A DNA stretch of 64,000 bases, from assembly GCF_000155675.2 (NCBI RefSeq), contig NC_020911.1, positions 4,020,501-4,084,500 of the forward strand. The letters are read 5' to 3'. Position numbers and translations under genes: made by a program. How positions within the stretch are numbered: the first letter of the stretch is position 1; each line of letters opens with the position of its first letter. Below, one piece after another: positions 25,780 through 35,828 of the stretch. This DNA comes from Octadecabacter antarcticus 307 (GTDB lineage Bacteria > Pseudomonadota > Alphaproteobacteria > Rhodobacterales > Rhodobacteraceae). The notes beneath the pieces were generated by a model. That model was given only the letters and a program-made list of their open reading frames with translations. It searched no databases and was not told the DNA's origin.

Positions 25780-27174
25780 TCAGCTTTCCTGCAAGAACTT
25801 TTGACGTCGCTTTGGCACTGGGAAATGATGTGCAATGGAATTGGCGTAATAGGCCAGCACTGGGGTTTCGCCGTCCACCACAGCGATGATATCGCCTTTC
25901 GCAATGATGCCGCGACGTCGCAGGTTCGCCATGCCCGCGGTGGTCATTTGTTCAGGTGTGCGGCGCGGCGCGGCGACTGTGGCTGGCAGCAACTTTAAAT
26001 CCTGTTGGATATGCGCAGCGATTGTGTCCTCGGAATTGGCCCCCGCTAGCACAGCACGGCTGACCAGTGGGACAGGCAATAGCGGAATCACATCTGCGAT
26101 GCGTACCATCAATTCCTGACCGACAGACTTCGTCGAACCGTCGTGGGATTCAACAAAATCGCGCAGGGACAACGGATGGCCAAAACTGACATTGGCTGTG
26201 CCAAAGGTTGTCATCTTGCCGCGCAGCCGCGCCCACAAATAGCCTGCAACACCACCCAAAACAGTGAACAGCGGGGGGCGGAAACGACGCACGCCCGATT
26301 GGTCCGCTTTGATCAAGAAGCGATCTTCAAGGACGCGATCATAGTTCAACGCCACAGGCACGAAGACCACATTGCGCCCGCTGGGATCAAAATCGTCAAT
26401 AATATAGCTCAGGATACCAAGACGCGGATCAGACATCGCGCCGTTCAGCGACAGCCCGCCTTCGGGGAAAACCGCCTGCGTGACGCCACCCGCCGTCGCC
26501 ATCTGCACATAACGCGCCAAGACCTTGCGATAGAGGCCCCGCGCCGAGGGTTTCCTGCGCGATCTGCGGCGGATGAAATAGCCACCCATCATTTTAATCA
26601 TCGTCGACAACGGCCAGACCCGCGCCCATTCCCCGACCGCATAAGACAGCGCACCCGCACGGCTCACGAGATAGGTGACCAACACATAATCCATGTTTGA
26701 TCGGTGGTTCATGACGAAGATTATCGTCGCATCTTTGTCAATCGCATCATATTTGGCGCGGTCAAACTGGCCGATGCGCACGCGATACAGAAATCGCGAC
26801 AGCCATTTTGCGACCCGCATCCCGAATGAGAAATAGGCCGTGGCAGAAAAGGACGGCACGATTTCGCGGGCATAGTGGTGGGCTTTTTCAAACGCCACGT
26901 CTTCACGTACGCCTTCCGTTTGGGCATATTCGTTGATCGCGACAATAACTTCGGGGTCATAGACCAGCCGTTGGATCGTGTCGTAACGGCGTGCAAGCTT
27001 GAACGGTTCAATCGGCTTTTGCAGCCGCAAGTTTACACGCGCCACGACCCTTTCAGCGCGGCGCCGGAAGAACCAACGCACGGACGGAAACAAGAAATGC
27101 GACGCAAAGGTCACCGCCGCGAACAGCAGGACCAAAATCAGCAGCCAAAGGGGGATCGCAATAGGGGTCATCAT
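25780..27174 (-). CDS. PlsB/PlsC-type phospholipid acyltransferase
   Basis: A 464-residue membrane-anchored acyltransferase that should acylate glycerol-3-phosphate or lysophosphatidate. After an N-terminal membrane helix (IPLWLLILVLLFAAVTFASH), block I is VMNHRSNMDYVLV (NHxxxxD) at about 154-166 and block III is FPEGGLSLNG. The size and the extended C-terminal part resemble the PlsB-like group more than the short PlsC enzymes. It is divergent from ecm. Confidence 0.85.
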   Translation of the reverse strand: MMTPIAIPLWLLILVLLFAAVTFASHFLFPSVRWFFRRRAERVVARVNLRLQKPIEPFKLARRYDTIQRLVYDPEVIVAINEYAQTEGVREDVAFEKAHHYAREIVPSFSATAYFSFGMRVAKWLSRFLYRVRIGQFDRAKYDAIDKDATIIFVMNHRSNMDYVLVTYLVSRAGALSYAVGEWARVWPLSTMIKMMGGYFIRRRSRRKPSARGLYRKVLARYVQMATAGGVTQAVFPEGGLSLNGAMSDPRLGILSYIIDDFDPSGRNVVFVPVALNYDRVLEDRFLIKADQSGVRRFRPPLFTVLGGVAGYLWARLRGKMTTFGTANVSFGHPLSLRDFVESHDGSTKSVGQELMVRIADVIPLLPVPLVSRAVLAGANSEDTIAAHIQQDLKLLPATVAAPRRTPEQMTTAGMANLRRRGIIAKGDIIAVVDGETPVLAYYANSIAHHFPVPKRRQKFLQES

Positions 27175-27275
27175 AGCGGGATCGTGTCAGGGAAATGCCG
27201 CCGCGTAAATGGCCTCATGCCGCGGTGCGGCGCGTTGACAAGGGTGTAATATATCCGATACCAAAGCAACCAAGC

Positions 27276-27288
27276 AATAATATTGCGC
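27276..27288 (+). promoter_or_regulatory. AATAATATTGCGC motif upstream of ecm
   Basis: AATAATATTGCGC lies 22 bases before the ecm start, within the near-palindrome GCAATAATATTGC. The identical 13 bases occur before mcl2 (39857-39869), another ethylmalonyl-CoA pathway gene. Confidence 0.45.
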
Positions 27289-27310
27289 AAGCTGATTCAT
27301 GAGGCCATCA

Positions 27311-29341
27311 ATGTCGCAGACGCAAAAAGATCAGGACATTGAAACATCCGATCGCCAAGCCGATCGTCCGTGGCTTTTTCGCACTTACGCTGGCCATTCT
27401 ACAGCGAAAGCATCCAACGAACTTTATCGCGGCAATCTGGCTAAGGGTCAGACAGGTCTGTCCGTCGCGTTCGATTTGCCCACACAAACAGGGTATGACA
27501 GCGATCATCTGCTGGCCCGTGGCGAAGTCGGAAAAGTCGGCGTTCCTATCTGCCATTTGGGTGATATGCGCGCATTGTTTGACGACATCCCGCTTGAAAA
27601 AATGAACACGTCGATGACAATCAATGCCACGGCGCCGTGGCTGCTGGCGCTTTATATTGCAGCCGCCGAGGAACAAGGAGCGGATGTTTCGGCGCTACAA
27701 GGCACGGTTCAAAATGACATTATTAAAGAATATCTGTCACGCGGTACTTATATCTGTCCGCCTGCCCCGTCCCTGCGCATGATCACCGACGTGGCGGCCT
27801 ATACCCGTGAACATCTGCCCAAATGGAACCCGATGAACGTCTGTTCGTACCATCTGCAAGAAGCAGGCGCGACGCCAGAAGAAGAATTGTCTTTTGCGCT
27901 GGCCACCGCAATTGCGGTTCTCGACGATCTTAAGGGTAAAGTCCCCGCTGATGCATTTCCCGCTATGGTCGGGCGTATTTCCTTTTTCGTAAATGCAGGC
28001 ATACGTTTCGTTACCGAGATGTGTAAAATGCGCGCGTTTGTCGAATTGTGGGACGAGATTTGCCTGGCACGCTATGGCGTAAAAGACCCGAAATTCCGTC
28101 GTTTCCGCTACGGAGTGCAGGTGAATTCCCTTGGCCTGACCGAACAGCAGCCTGAAAATAATGTTTACCGTATCCTGATCGAAATGCTGGCAGTGACACT
28201 GTCAAAAGACGCGCGCGCCCGCGCTGTGCAATTGCCCGCATGGAACGAAGCACTGGGATTACCGCGCCCTTGGGATCAACAATGGTCACTTCGGATGCAA
28301 CAAATCCTCGCGTTTGAAACTGACCTTTTGGAATACGACGACCTGTTCGAAGGCAATCCTGCGGTTGAACGCAAAGTCGCAGCGTTGAAAATGGGCGCAA
28401 TGGCGGAATTGGGCCAAATCGACAGCATGGGCGATATGCAGGCAAAGATAGAATACATGAAATCGCGGCTGGTTGAATCCAACGCCGCACGAATTGCAGG
28501 CATTGAATCCGGTGCCACTACTGTCATTGGTGTTAATAAATTCCAGAACGGCGAACAGTCCCCGCTCACGGCTGGGGATGATGCGATTATGGTCAGCGAT
28601 CCGGCGGCGGAAGCCGATCAATTGGCGCGGTTGACGGCTTGGAAAGCAGAGCGCAATGCAGATGTTGTCTCAGCGGCTCTCGCCGCGTTAAAGGCCGCCG
28701 CGCTCAGTGATACTAACATCATGATCCCGTCAATCGCCGCTGCCAAAGCAGGTGTCACAACGGGCGAATGGGCCGAGGTTATCCGCAACGCGTTCGGCCA
28801 GTATCGCGGACCGACGGGTGTGTCCAACAACCCGTCAAATCAAACTGAAGGCCTCGATGAAATCCGTGACCGCGTCTCAGCTGTCAGCGCAAAACTCGGC
28901 CGAAAGCTCAAGTTTCTGATGGGCAAACCGGGGCTGGACGGGCATTCAAACGGTGCCGAACAGATTGCAGCGCGGGCCCGCGATTGCGGCATGGATATCA
29001 CCTACGAAGGTATTCGCCTGACCCCTGACGAAATCATAGAAGCCGTCGTTCGCGATGACGTCCATGTTGTCGGTCTTTCTATTTTGTCGGGCTCCCACAT
29101 TCCGCTAATTTCCGAAATGATGGAAAAAATGCGCGCGCAAGGTCTGGGACATATTCCTGTCGTTGTCGGCGGTATTATACCCGATGAAGACGCCACAGTA
29201 TTGGCCGCAATGGGTGTGGCGCGGATATATACGCCGAAAGATTTCCAATTGAATCGGATCATGGACGACATTGTAACTTTGGCTGATCCGCCTGGGGCTG
29301 ACCTATCTGGCTCCAATCCAGCTGACGCCACAGCGCAATAA
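27311..29341 (+). CDS. ecm: ethylmalonyl-CoA mutase (B12-dependent)
   Basis: It converts ethylmalonyl-CoA to methylsuccinyl-CoA with adenosylcobalamin. The 676-residue protein has the mutase barrel (AGHSTAKASNELYRGNL, GLSVAFDLPTQTGYDSDH) and a C-terminal B12-binding domain with the DxHxxG signature in GLDGHSNGAEQIA (about 543-548). The ATG at 27311 has GAGG just upstream; a second ATG four codons earlier is less well placed. The ccr neighbour supports ethylmalonyl- over methylmalonyl-CoA specificity. Confidence 0.94.
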   Translation: MSQTQKDQDIETSDRQADRPWLFRTYAGHSTAKASNELYRGNLAKGQTGLSVAFDLPTQTGYDSDHLLARGEVGKVGVPICHLGDMRALFDDIPLEKMNTSMTINATAPWLLALYIAAAEEQGADVSALQGTVQNDIIKEYLSRGTYICPPAPSLRMITDVAAYTREHLPKWNPMNVCSYHLQEAGATPEEELSFALATAIAVLDDLKGKVPADAFPAMVGRISFFVNAGIRFVTEMCKMRAFVELWDEICLARYGVKDPKFRRFRYGVQVNSLGLTEQQPENNVYRILIEMLAVTLSKDARARAVQLPAWNEALGLPRPWDQQWSLRMQQILAFETDLLEYDDLFEGNPAVERKVAALKMGAMAELGQIDSMGDMQAKIEYMKSRLVESNAARIAGIESGATTVIGVNKFQNGEQSPLTAGDDAIMVSDPAAEADQLARLTAWKAERNADVVSAALAALKAAALSDTNIMIPSIAAAKAGVTTGEWAEVIRNAFGQYRGPTGVSNNPSNQTEGLDEIRDRVSAVSAKLGRKLKFLMGKPGLDGHSNGAEQIAARARDCGMDITYEGIRLTPDEIIEAVVRDDVHVVGLSILSGSHIPLISEMMEKMRAQGLGHIPVVVGGIIPDEDATVLAAMGVARIYTPKDFQLNRIMDDIVTLADPPGADLSGSNPADATAQ

Positions 29342-29480
29342 GTTCAATTTATAGCCATAATAGGCTATATTCTGCTGAAGGGACGAATTCCATTAGCTTT
29401 TAGTTTAGGATAGGCATTTCGGCATTTTCAAATGGCGTGTAATCTTTTACTGCCTAATTTATAATTGGAAGGACAACATT

Positions 29481-29822
29481 ATGGCTATCGATCTCAAAAA
29501 TATGTCGCGGAAGGAGCTTGAGAAGCTCGCGAGCGACGTTGGAAAGTCGCTTGAAAAGCATCGCAAAAAGGACCTGAAAAAAGTCCGTCTGGAAATGGAA
29601 AAACTTGCCGCAGCGCATGGTGTGACCGTCGAGGACATTATGGGCAACAAGGCAACTACCGAAGCCACCCCGAAGAAAGCCGCTGCAGTAAAAGCCAAAT
29701 CGGCGCCAAAATACGCAGATTCTGCCGATAAGTCCAAGACATGGACCGGCAAAGGCCGCCAACCGGAGTGGTTTAAATCAGCGATTGCTGCTGGTCAGAC
29801 ACCAGAGAGCATGGCGATTTAA
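29481..29822 (+). CDS. H-NS/HvrA-family nucleoid protein
   Basis: A 113-residue DNA-binding protein. The N-terminal half is a coiled-coil oligomerisation region (LKNMSRKELEKLASDVGKSL to about residue 55), then a lysine/alanine-rich linker, then the C-terminal H-NS DNA-binding motif TWTGKGRQPEWFKSAIAAG. It would silence or organise AT-rich DNA. GGAAGGA precedes the ATG. In related species the homologue HvrA tunes metabolic operons, but its targets here are unknown. Confidence 0.9.
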   Translation: MAIDLKNMSRKELEKLASDVGKSLEKHRKKDLKKVRLEMEKLAAAHGVTVEDIMGNKATTEATPKKAAAVKAKSAPKYADSADKSKTWTGKGRQPEWFKSAIAAGQTPESMAI

Positions 29823-29900
29823 TTTCGCGTCTCGCTTACTGACCAGTTCATTACAGTAATTATTTTTCTGGATATTACCGAAGTTTCCAGCACTAAAATT

Positions 29901-29927
29901 GGGATCGGCAGGGCGCCTGCCGATCCC
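29901..29927. terminator. bidirectional terminator between convergent genes
   Basis: A perfect 12-bp stem (GGGATCGGCAGG with CCTGCCGATCCC) and a 3-base loop between the H-NS gene and the convergent lipoprotein gene. On the minus strand it is followed by AATTTTAG. Confidence 0.7.
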
Positions 29928-29973
29928 ATAAATCTACGGTGGTACGCACGCATCAAGTACCGCACCAACTGCA

Positions 29974-30366
29974 TTATAAATTGAGCGCACCGCGTCTAAA
30001 AATAAATTGCCATTGCATCCCGTCTTGCATGACAATCTGCCCACCACATTGCAGGCCAGATTGGTAGCTCGCCGTTCTAATTCCGCTTAATCCGTTGGTG
30101 CACCTTACCGGAAAAGTTACGTTCGATCCCGCCCCACCAGGGCTGTAGCGCCCCTGACAGGTGGTGAGACCGTTCGAATCCTGGAACCAGCCGCCTTCAA
30201 ACAACGTCGCTGTCGCGGTGCCGCGATAGATCGTGTTATTAGGGCCGACAACCGCCACCCGCCACCCGCCACCCGCCACCCGATGGGTCGCGACATCACA
30301 GGCGGCAAGTCCACCACACAGCGCGATAATAACAATTGATTTGCACCACATTTGAGGTCCTTTCAT
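29974..30366 (-). CDS. putative lipoprotein with internal heptamer repeat
   Basis: A 130-residue exported protein (MKGPQMWCKSIVIIALCGGL, lipobox-like LAAC at about 20-23) with four cysteine-linked strands (TTCQGRYSPGG, VRCTNGLSG, LQCGGQIVMQ). Four tandem copies of a 7-bp unit at 30253-30280 encode VAGGGWRVAV near the mature N-terminus. A change in copy number would shift the frame. No functional assignment. Confidence 0.65.
   Translation of the reverse strand: MKGPQMWCKSIVIIALCGGLAACDVATHRVAGGGWRVAVVGPNNTIYRGTATATLFEGGWFQDSNGLTTCQGRYSPGGAGSNVTFPVRCTNGLSGIRTASYQSGLQCGGQIVMQDGMQWQFIFRRGALNL
30253..30280. repeat. four tandem copies of CGCCACC
   Basis: Four exact 7-bp copies inside the lipoprotein coding sequence, about 30 codons from its start. 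As 7 is not a multiple of 3, gain or loss of one unit changes the frame. Confidence 0.85.
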
Positions 30367-30497
30367 GTGTAACTTACCCGTATTGCTGAACAGCGTTCAG
30401 CAATTGACGAGTCCAGTTTTCCAGACGCCTTCTTTCACTTGATCCCCCACACACCACCGCCTAGCATCGCTAAAAATCAAGATAGAAAGAAGACGCA

Positions 30498-31202
30498 ATG
30501 ACCATTCATATTGGTGCTGACAAAGACGATATCGCTGACGTGGTCCTGATGCCCGGCGATCCTTATCGTGCGAAATGGGCGGCTGAAACGTTTTTGACAA
30601 ACGCGAAATGCGTGCATGAAGTGCGCGGAATGTTTGGGTTTACGGGGATGTGGAACGGAAATCGCGTCACGATTCAGGGGTCGGGCATGGGCATGCCGTC
30701 CATGTCGATCTACGCTAACGAATTGATCCGCGATTTTGGCGTTCAGACCTTGATCCGCATCGGATCGTGCGGCGGCATGCAACCACACGTCAAAGTCCGC
30801 GATGTCATCCTCGCAATGACGGCAAGCACCGTCGGCACGCCAAGCTCAACGATCTTCAAGGAATTGAATTTCGCCCCCTGCGCGGACTACGGATTGCTTG
30901 CCGCGGCAGCTGAGGCAGCAAAATCAATGGACGTCGATGTCCATGTAGGCGGCATTTATTCGTCCGATACATTTTATGATGAACGCCCTGATCTGAATAA
31001 GGAAATGCAACGTCACGGTATTTTGGGTGTCGAAATGGAGACGGCAGAACTTTATATTCTCGCTGCGCGCTATGGGCGCCGTGCCTTGGGTGTGATGACT
31101 GTGTCCGATCACCTTCTGACGGGCGAAGCGCTGCCCGCGGATCAACGTGAAAGCAGCTTCGGCGACATGATTGAGATCGCACTGACGGCAGCGTTCGCCT
31201 GA
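30498..31202 (+). CDS. deoD: purine nucleoside phosphorylase DeoD type
   Basis: A 234-residue hexameric-class phosphorylase that cleaves (deoxy)purine nucleosides. Signature parts are [14 protein letters not shown] (phosphate-binding Gly-Asp), [40 protein letters not shown] and VSDHLLTGE with the catalytic Asp. It is not linked to the transporter operon and complements the PNP at 17162. Confidence 0.95.
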   Translation: MTIHIGADKDDIADVVLMPGDPYRAKWAAETFLTNAKCVHEVRGMFGFTGMWNGNRVTIQGSGMGMPSMSIYANELIRDFGVQTLIRIGSCGGMQPHVKVRDVILAMTASTVGTPSSTIFKELNFAPCADYGLLAAAAEAAKSMDVDVHVGGIYSSDTFYDERPDLNKEMQRHGILGVEMETAELYILAARYGRRALGVMTVSDHLLTGEALPADQRESSFGDMIEIALTAAFA

Positions 31203-31223
31203 TTGTCACCAAATAGTCGGCCT

Positions 31224-32066
31224 CTACCGCCCGTGCGATCCGTCATAGGCGTTCCGCTTGGGGGGCGACCATTGCGCCAGCGCACCTGCGACGGGCGTGC
31301 GCACATTCATTTTCAGCGGATGGCATGGTGCGGTGTCACTGGTGTGTTCTGATCCGCAATCCCCACCCGGACAGGCGCTCAGGACCGCTAGCAGGTCAAT
31401 TTCTGCAAAGAATTCGATGTAGTCATCCGGCCTAACGGGGGACGCTTTCATGAAATACTGCCCTGTGTCGCGGGTAAAGCCGGTACACATAAAGACGTTC
31501 AGAACGTCGTGAACATGCGGTTCAGCGCCCGCCAACGACATGTCCAAATGATCCGCCAACGCGCGCATCAGATTGGAATGACAACAATGATGGTAATCAC
31601 TGCCCTGCAATAACCGCCCCGTATAAGGATCGCAGCGCGTTCCAATGACGTCATGCACCGACCCGCCAAATTCATCGATCCCATACCAGTCAAGGGTATC
31701 CGCAACGATGGTTGCCATCGGGCGCAACTGTGGGAAAGACGACCACAATCGGTCCCCCGTTGTCACATGTGTGCCGTGGAGCGCACGGGTCTTGCCGGAA
31801 TAAAACCGCTCGGTCAGATCATTGGCATTAAACAGGTTAAGATCACCCACCTGCGGGCCGTTGATGCACGTAATGCGCAGGAAAGACCCCGCCGGAACCT
31901 CGATGCAGGCAGCGTCGCGCGGGGCGGCTACCGCCTCAGCCACTAACGCGGCACCCTCCGCCGCATGCTGATACAGCGCCAAATCAGGCTGCGGTAAATC
32001 CGCAATCGGATAACAAACAACGGGCGCGACGGCCCGTCGCGCGGCGGCGTCACTTGGTTCTATCAT
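31224..32066 (-). CDS. DUF1989 (urea carboxylase-associated) protein
   Basis: A 280-residue protein of the DUF1989 family, linked in many bacteria to urea/aminomethyl compound metabolism. Seen are ACIEVPAGSFLRITCINGPQ, GDLNLFNANDLTERFYSGKT, SDYHHCCHSNLMRAL and a cysteine-rich segment CPGGDCGSEHTSDTAPCHPL that may bind metal. The start at 32066 follows AGGGGAAAAGA. No carboxylase genes are nearby, so its role here is open. Standalone members are common in roseobacters. Confidence 0.85.
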   Translation of the reverse strand: MIEPSDAAARRAVAPVVCYPIADLPQPDLALYQHAAEGAALVAEAVAAPRDAACIEVPAGSFLRITCINGPQVGDLNLFNANDLTERFYSGKTRALHGTHVTTGDRLWSSFPQLRPMATIVADTLDWYGIDEFGGSVHDVIGTRCDPYTGRLLQGSDYHHCCHSNLMRALADHLDMSLAGAEPHVHDVLNVFMCTGFTRDTGQYFMKASPVRPDDYIEFFAEIDLLAVLSACPGGDCGSEHTSDTAPCHPLKMNVRTPVAGALAQWSPPKRNAYDGSHGR

Positions 32067-32144
32067 TCTTTTCCCCTGCCTTTGTCTCATAAATATCCGC
32101 CCCTTATGTATCAAACGCAGCAACAATATAGCTAATCTTCCCAC

Positions 32145-32512
32145 CCATTTAATTCACGATAGGGCATGCAGGATAAAACCATCAACAACGCTTTGTTAGG
32201 GATGTATCACACTAAAGATTGCTCGGGACCACGTCGCGGTGTCAGTGGGGCGCTGGGGCATTGTCGCGCCAAAGCGGATGCACAAATTGCAAGATATGAC
32301 ACGCAGGTGCGCGATTAAAAGGGCGTATATGGCCCTGTTGCGGCCAGAGGCTAAGGGTGTGGTGGTCAGGGCTTTGGGCTGAGTATACTATGGGAACATC
32401 ACCAAACGTGGCGGCACAGATCATCAAAACTAAAATCTTAATCTCGCACACACACTCTTGATGCGCTTGATACATAGGGCGCAAATATTCCTCCCAGAAG
32501 GTCCCTCAGCAT
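32145..32512. other. non-coding stretch before the sdhB end
   Basis: About 370 bases upstream of the DUF1989 gene and downstream of sdhB in which I see no gene or repeat. An 80-codon frame on the minus strand lacks coding character. Confidence 0.5.
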
Positions 32513-32546
32513 AAAAAAACGACGCCCCCTCTTCAGGAGCGTCGCC
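32513..32546 (-). terminator. terminator of the sdh operon
   Basis: On the minus strand CGACGC and GCGTCG pair around a TCCTGAAGAGG-type loop, followed by TTTTTTT. It ends transcription after sdhB. Confidence 0.8.
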
Positions 32547-32595
32547 TTTCGTCTATCAAACTTAAACACGCGCGGCAGCGCACATTTCTTCAGAC

Positions 32596-33375
32596 TTAAA
32601 CCGTGCGGTCGATCATCATCTTTTTAACATTAGCAATCGCCGCGGCGGGATTCAGACCCTTCGGGCAGGTCTTGGCGCAGTTCATGATCGTGTGGCAGCG
32701 ATACAATTTGAACGGATCTTCAAGGTCATCCAAACGCTCACCCGTCGCTTCGTCGCGGCTGTCGGTGATCCAGCGGTTTGCGGTCAAAAGCGCTGCGGGA
32801 CCAAGGAATTTGTCGCCGTTCCACCAATAGCTTGGGCACGCGGTCGAACAACATGCGCACATCACGCATTCATACAGCCCATCCAGCTTTGCGCGATCCT
32901 CGATGGATTGCTTCCACTCCTTCGCGGGCTTGTTCGTCTTGGTCTCCAACCAAGGCTTGACAGATGCATGTTGCGCATAAAAATGCGTCAAATCAGGGAT
33001 CAAATCTTTTATAACCGGCATATGCGGCAGCGGATAGATTCTGATGTCACCCTTGACCTCATCCATTCCGTAGATACAGGCCAGCGTGTTGATCCCGTCG
33101 ATGTTCATCGCACAAGACCCGCAGATGCCTTCGCGACAAGACCGCCGGAACGTCAACGTTGGGTCAATATCACTTTTGATCTTGATCAACGCATCCAGAA
33201 CCATCGGGCCGCAGGTGTCCATATCTACGAAATACGTGTCCAGACTAGGGTTCTTTTCGTCGTCCGGGCTCCAGCGATAGATTTGCACTTTGCGCAGGTT
33301 TTTGGCGCCTTCGGGTTTGGGCCATGTCTTGCCCATCGTCATGCGGGAATTCTTCGGCAGGGTCAGTTGAACCAT
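32596..33375 (-). CDS. sdhB: succinate dehydrogenase iron-sulfur subunit
   Basis: SdhB passes electrons from the flavoprotein to quinone via three Fe-S clusters. In this 259-residue subunit the [2Fe-2S] ligands are C80, C85, C88 and C100 ([10 protein letters not shown]...LAC) and the first 4Fe set is C170/C173/C176/C180 ([17 protein letters not shown]). The last set is in [18 protein letters not shown]. It is the final gene of the sdh operon, separated from sdhA by two lipoprotein genes. Confidence 0.97.
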   Translation of the reverse strand: MVQLTLPKNSRMTMGKTWPKPEGAKNLRKVQIYRWSPDDEKNPSLDTYFVDMDTCGPMVLDALIKIKSDIDPTLTFRRSCREGICGSCAMNIDGINTLACIYGMDEVKGDIRIYPLPHMPVIKDLIPDLTHFYAQHASVKPWLETKTNKPAKEWKQSIEDRAKLDGLYECVMCACCSTACPSYWWNGDKFLGPAALLTANRWITDSRDEATGERLDDLEDPFKLYRCHTIMNCAKTCPKGLNPAAAIANVKKMMIDRTV

Positions 33376-33393
33376 GGATCGGCTCCTGTTGGG

Positions 33394-33693
33394 TTATGTG
33401 AGCGCGGATGTCGCGCAGGTCACGGTCTCGGGTCGGGCAAGGATGTTAGACACGAGGCTAATGTTTTCGGGTGTCGCGCCTTGCACACCCAGCGCAATAA
33501 GCTCTGCGCCGGATGCGTTGTCGATGATGCAATTGGTCAGCACGATTGCTGCTGGTCCGGGTATGGTTTCTGCCACGATGGGTCCGACGACGGCTTTAGC
33601 GGCTTCGCGGCCTGTATCCACAGCAACGATTTGCGCAACATCGCAGGCAGACAACGTCAGGGCGGCGGCTGTTAAGGCGTGGATCAGTTTCAT
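33394..33693 (-). CDS. small lipoprotein inside the sdh operon
   Basis: A 99-residue protein with signal peptide and lipobox-like LSAC (MKLIHALTAAALTLSAC). The mature part is mostly hydrophobic/small (AAKAVVGPIVAETIPGPAAI) with two further cysteines (TNCIID, VTCATS). It lies 18 bases before sdhB and 20 after the preceding lipoprotein. Role unknown. The strict co-transcription suggests a link to complex II or the envelope state. Confidence 0.72.
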   Translation of the reverse strand: MKLIHALTAAALTLSACDVAQIVAVDTGREAAKAVVGPIVAETIPGPAAIVLTNCIIDNASGAELIALGVQGATPENISLVSNILARPETVTCATSALT

Positions 33694-33714
33694 AAGGTTT
33701 CTCCGTTTCTCAAT

Positions 33715-33996
33715 TTAGCGCAGCAAGGGTGGGCGAATGGGGGCGGCGCCTGTGCGATCAAAGACGCATTGCGCGTAAACCTCAATTGGATCACGTCCGG
33801 CGATGAAATCAGATGACACACCAATTTCAAGACTACCGAACTCACCCGTTCTGCTATTGGTACCGACGCTGACACGTCCCGTCGGGCCTTGCGCGGCTCT
33901 TGCTTTGTCTTCGCAAATTTCCGCCACCCGTTCGGGGGATACCAAAGCAGGGGTGCACGCTGCGAGCGCCAGAAGTAGGAGTGCGGCGCGGTACAT
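33715..33996 (-). CDS. second small lipoprotein inside the sdh operon
   Basis: A 93-residue protein, [20 protein letters not shown] (lipobox LAAC), followed by a small domain (VGTNSRTGEFGSLEIGVSSD). Its ATG shares one base with the sdhA stop (TGATG), so it is translationally coupled to sdhA. No function known. Confidence 0.72.
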   Translation of the reverse strand: MYRAALLLLALAACTPALVSPERVAEICEDKARAAQGPTGRVSVGTNSRTGEFGSLEIGVSSDFIAGRDPIEVYAQCVFDRTGAAPIRPPLLR

Positions 33997-35801
33997 CAGA
34001 ATGTCCGCACTTTCGGCGCAATCCGCTTAAGGTCGATGCCACCTTCTTTTTCAGTCGACAGCGGTTTGGTGATAACCGGACGATGGCTCAGCGTCACCTT
34101 TGCCCCGTCCACATGGCTTATCGTGTGAACGCGCCAGTTTTTGTCGTCGCGCGTCGCGTAATCCTCATGGGCGTGGGCACCACGGCTTTCCTTACGCGCC
34201 TCGGCACTGACAATCGTCGCCAGCGCGTTCGGCATCAAGTTACCCAACTCCAGCGTTTCCATAAGATCAGTGTTCCAAACAAGCGAACGATCCGTAACAT
34301 GGATATCGTCCATCTTGCCCGTAATTGAAGTCATCTTTTCGACGCCTTCTTTCAGCGTCTTGTCAGTGCGGAATACGGCAGCGTCTTCTTGCATCGCCTT
34401 TTGCATCTCAAGACGCAGATCAGCCGTTGGATTGGCACCGTTTGCGTGGCGCAACTTGTCAAAACGATCAAACGCCTTATCGACAGACGGTTTGTGCGTC
34501 GCAGGGATCGCCGCATCGCGGTCAACAACAGTCCCCGCACGGATCGCAGCCGCGCGGCCAAACACCACAAGATCGATCAACGAATTTGACCCAAGGCGGT
34601 TCGCACCGTGCACAGACGCACAGCCCGCTTCGCCGACAGCCATCAAGCCCGGCACAACAGCGTTCGGGTTGTCTTTGGTCGGGTGCAACACCTCACCAAA
34701 GTAGTTCGTTGGGATGCCACCCATGTTGTAGTGCACTGTCGGCAGCACGGGAATTGGTTCTTTGTTCACATCAACGCCAGCAAAGATTTTCGCGGATTCA
34801 GAGATACCGGGCAGACGTTCTGCCAGCGCTTCTTTGGGCAGGTGGTTCAGGTTCAAGTGAATGTGATCTTTGCCCGCACCCACACCGCGCCCTTCGCGAA
34901 TTTCCATCGTCATGCAGCGCGATACATAGTCCCGCGGCGCGAGGTCTTTGTAGTTTGGCGCATAGCGCTCCATGAACCGCTCGCCTTCACTGTTGGTCAA
35001 ATAACCACCTTCGCCGCGCGCGCCCTCAGTAATCAAACAGCCGGACCCGTAAATGCCAGTCGGGTGGAACTGCACGAATTCCATGTCTTGCATGGGCAAA
35101 CCAGCCCGCGCGGCCATGCCACCACCATCACCGGTACAGGTGTGCGCGGATGTCGCCGAGAAATAAGCGCGGCCATAACCGCCCGTCGCCAAAACAACCA
35201 TCTTGGCGTTGAAAACGTGCATCGTGCCATCGTCGAGTTTCCAACAGACAACGCCTGTGCAAACCCCATCATCCGACATAATCAGATCAATGGCGAAGTA
35301 TTCGATGTAGAATTCAGCCTTCTGTTTTAGCGACTGGCCGTACAGCGTGTGCAGGATTGCGTGGCCGGTCCGGTCGGCCGCCGCACAGGTACGCTGCACG
35401 GCAGGACCTTCGCCGAATTCGGTGGTGTGGCCACCAAACGGGCGCTGATAAATTTTGCCTTCTTCGGTGCGCGAAAACGGCACGCCGTAATGCTCAAGCT
35501 CGTAAACCGCCTTGGGCGCCTCGCGGGCAAGGTATTCCATCGCATCCGTATCGCCCAACCAGTCAGACCCTTTTACGGTGTCATACATGTGCCACTGCCA
35601 GCTGTCGGGCCCCATGTTGCCAAGGGACGCTGCAATGCCACCCTGTGCGGCAACCGTGTGGGATCGCGTCGGGAATACCTTGGAAATACAGGCCGTCCGC
35701 AGACCTTGTTCGGCCATACCCAGCGTCGCGCGCAAACCTGCACCGCCTGCACCAACAACAACACAATCATAGTCATGAGTTTCGTATTCGTATTCAGCCA
35801 T
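33996..35801 (-). CDS. sdhA: succinate dehydrogenase flavoprotein subunit
   Basis: The catalytic subunit of complex II, oxidising succinate to fumarate with covalently bound FAD. The 601 residues show the dinucleotide fold [14 protein letters not shown] (15-28), the FAD-His loop [16 protein letters not shown] (His near 48), HPTGIYGSG, and the substrate-site Arg/His region in the capping domain ([15 protein letters not shown]). Its frame is intact throughout. Confidence 0.98.
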   Translation of the reverse strand: MAEYEYETHDYDCVVVGAGGAGLRATLGMAEQGLRTACISKVFPTRSHTVAAQGGIAASLGNMGPDSWQWHMYDTVKGSDWLGDTDAMEYLAREAPKAVYELEHYGVPFSRTEEGKIYQRPFGGHTTEFGEGPAVQRTCAAADRTGHAILHTLYGQSLKQKAEFYIEYFAIDLIMSDDGVCTGVVCWKLDDGTMHVFNAKMVVLATGGYGRAYFSATSAHTCTGDGGGMAARAGLPMQDMEFVQFHPTGIYGSGCLITEGARGEGGYLTNSEGERFMERYAPNYKDLAPRDYVSRCMTMEIREGRGVGAGKDHIHLNLNHLPKEALAERLPGISESAKIFAGVDVNKEPIPVLPTVHYNMGGIPTNYFGEVLHPTKDNPNAVVPGLMAVGEAGCASVHGANRLGSNSLIDLVVFGRAAAIRAGTVVDRDAAIPATHKPSVDKAFDRFDKLRHANGANPTADLRLEMQKAMQEDAAVFRTDKTLKEGVEKMTSITGKMDDIHVTDRSLVWNTDLMETLELGNLMPNALATIVSAEARKESRGAHAHEDYATRDDKNWRVHTISHVDGAKVTLSHRPVITKPLSTEKEGGIDLKRIAPKVRTF

Positions 35802-35828
35802 GGGAAATTTCCAGTCTTAAAGCCAGTC

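Noticed and set aside
32692..33675. Long 327-codon frame on the plus strand across sdhB
   Set aside because: It is antisense to the secure sdhB and lipoprotein genes, has no recognisable domain and reflects the GC-rich codon pattern.
34608..35330. 240-codon frame opposite sdhA
   Set aside because: Antisense shadow of a highly conserved gene, with no motif or ribosome-binding site.
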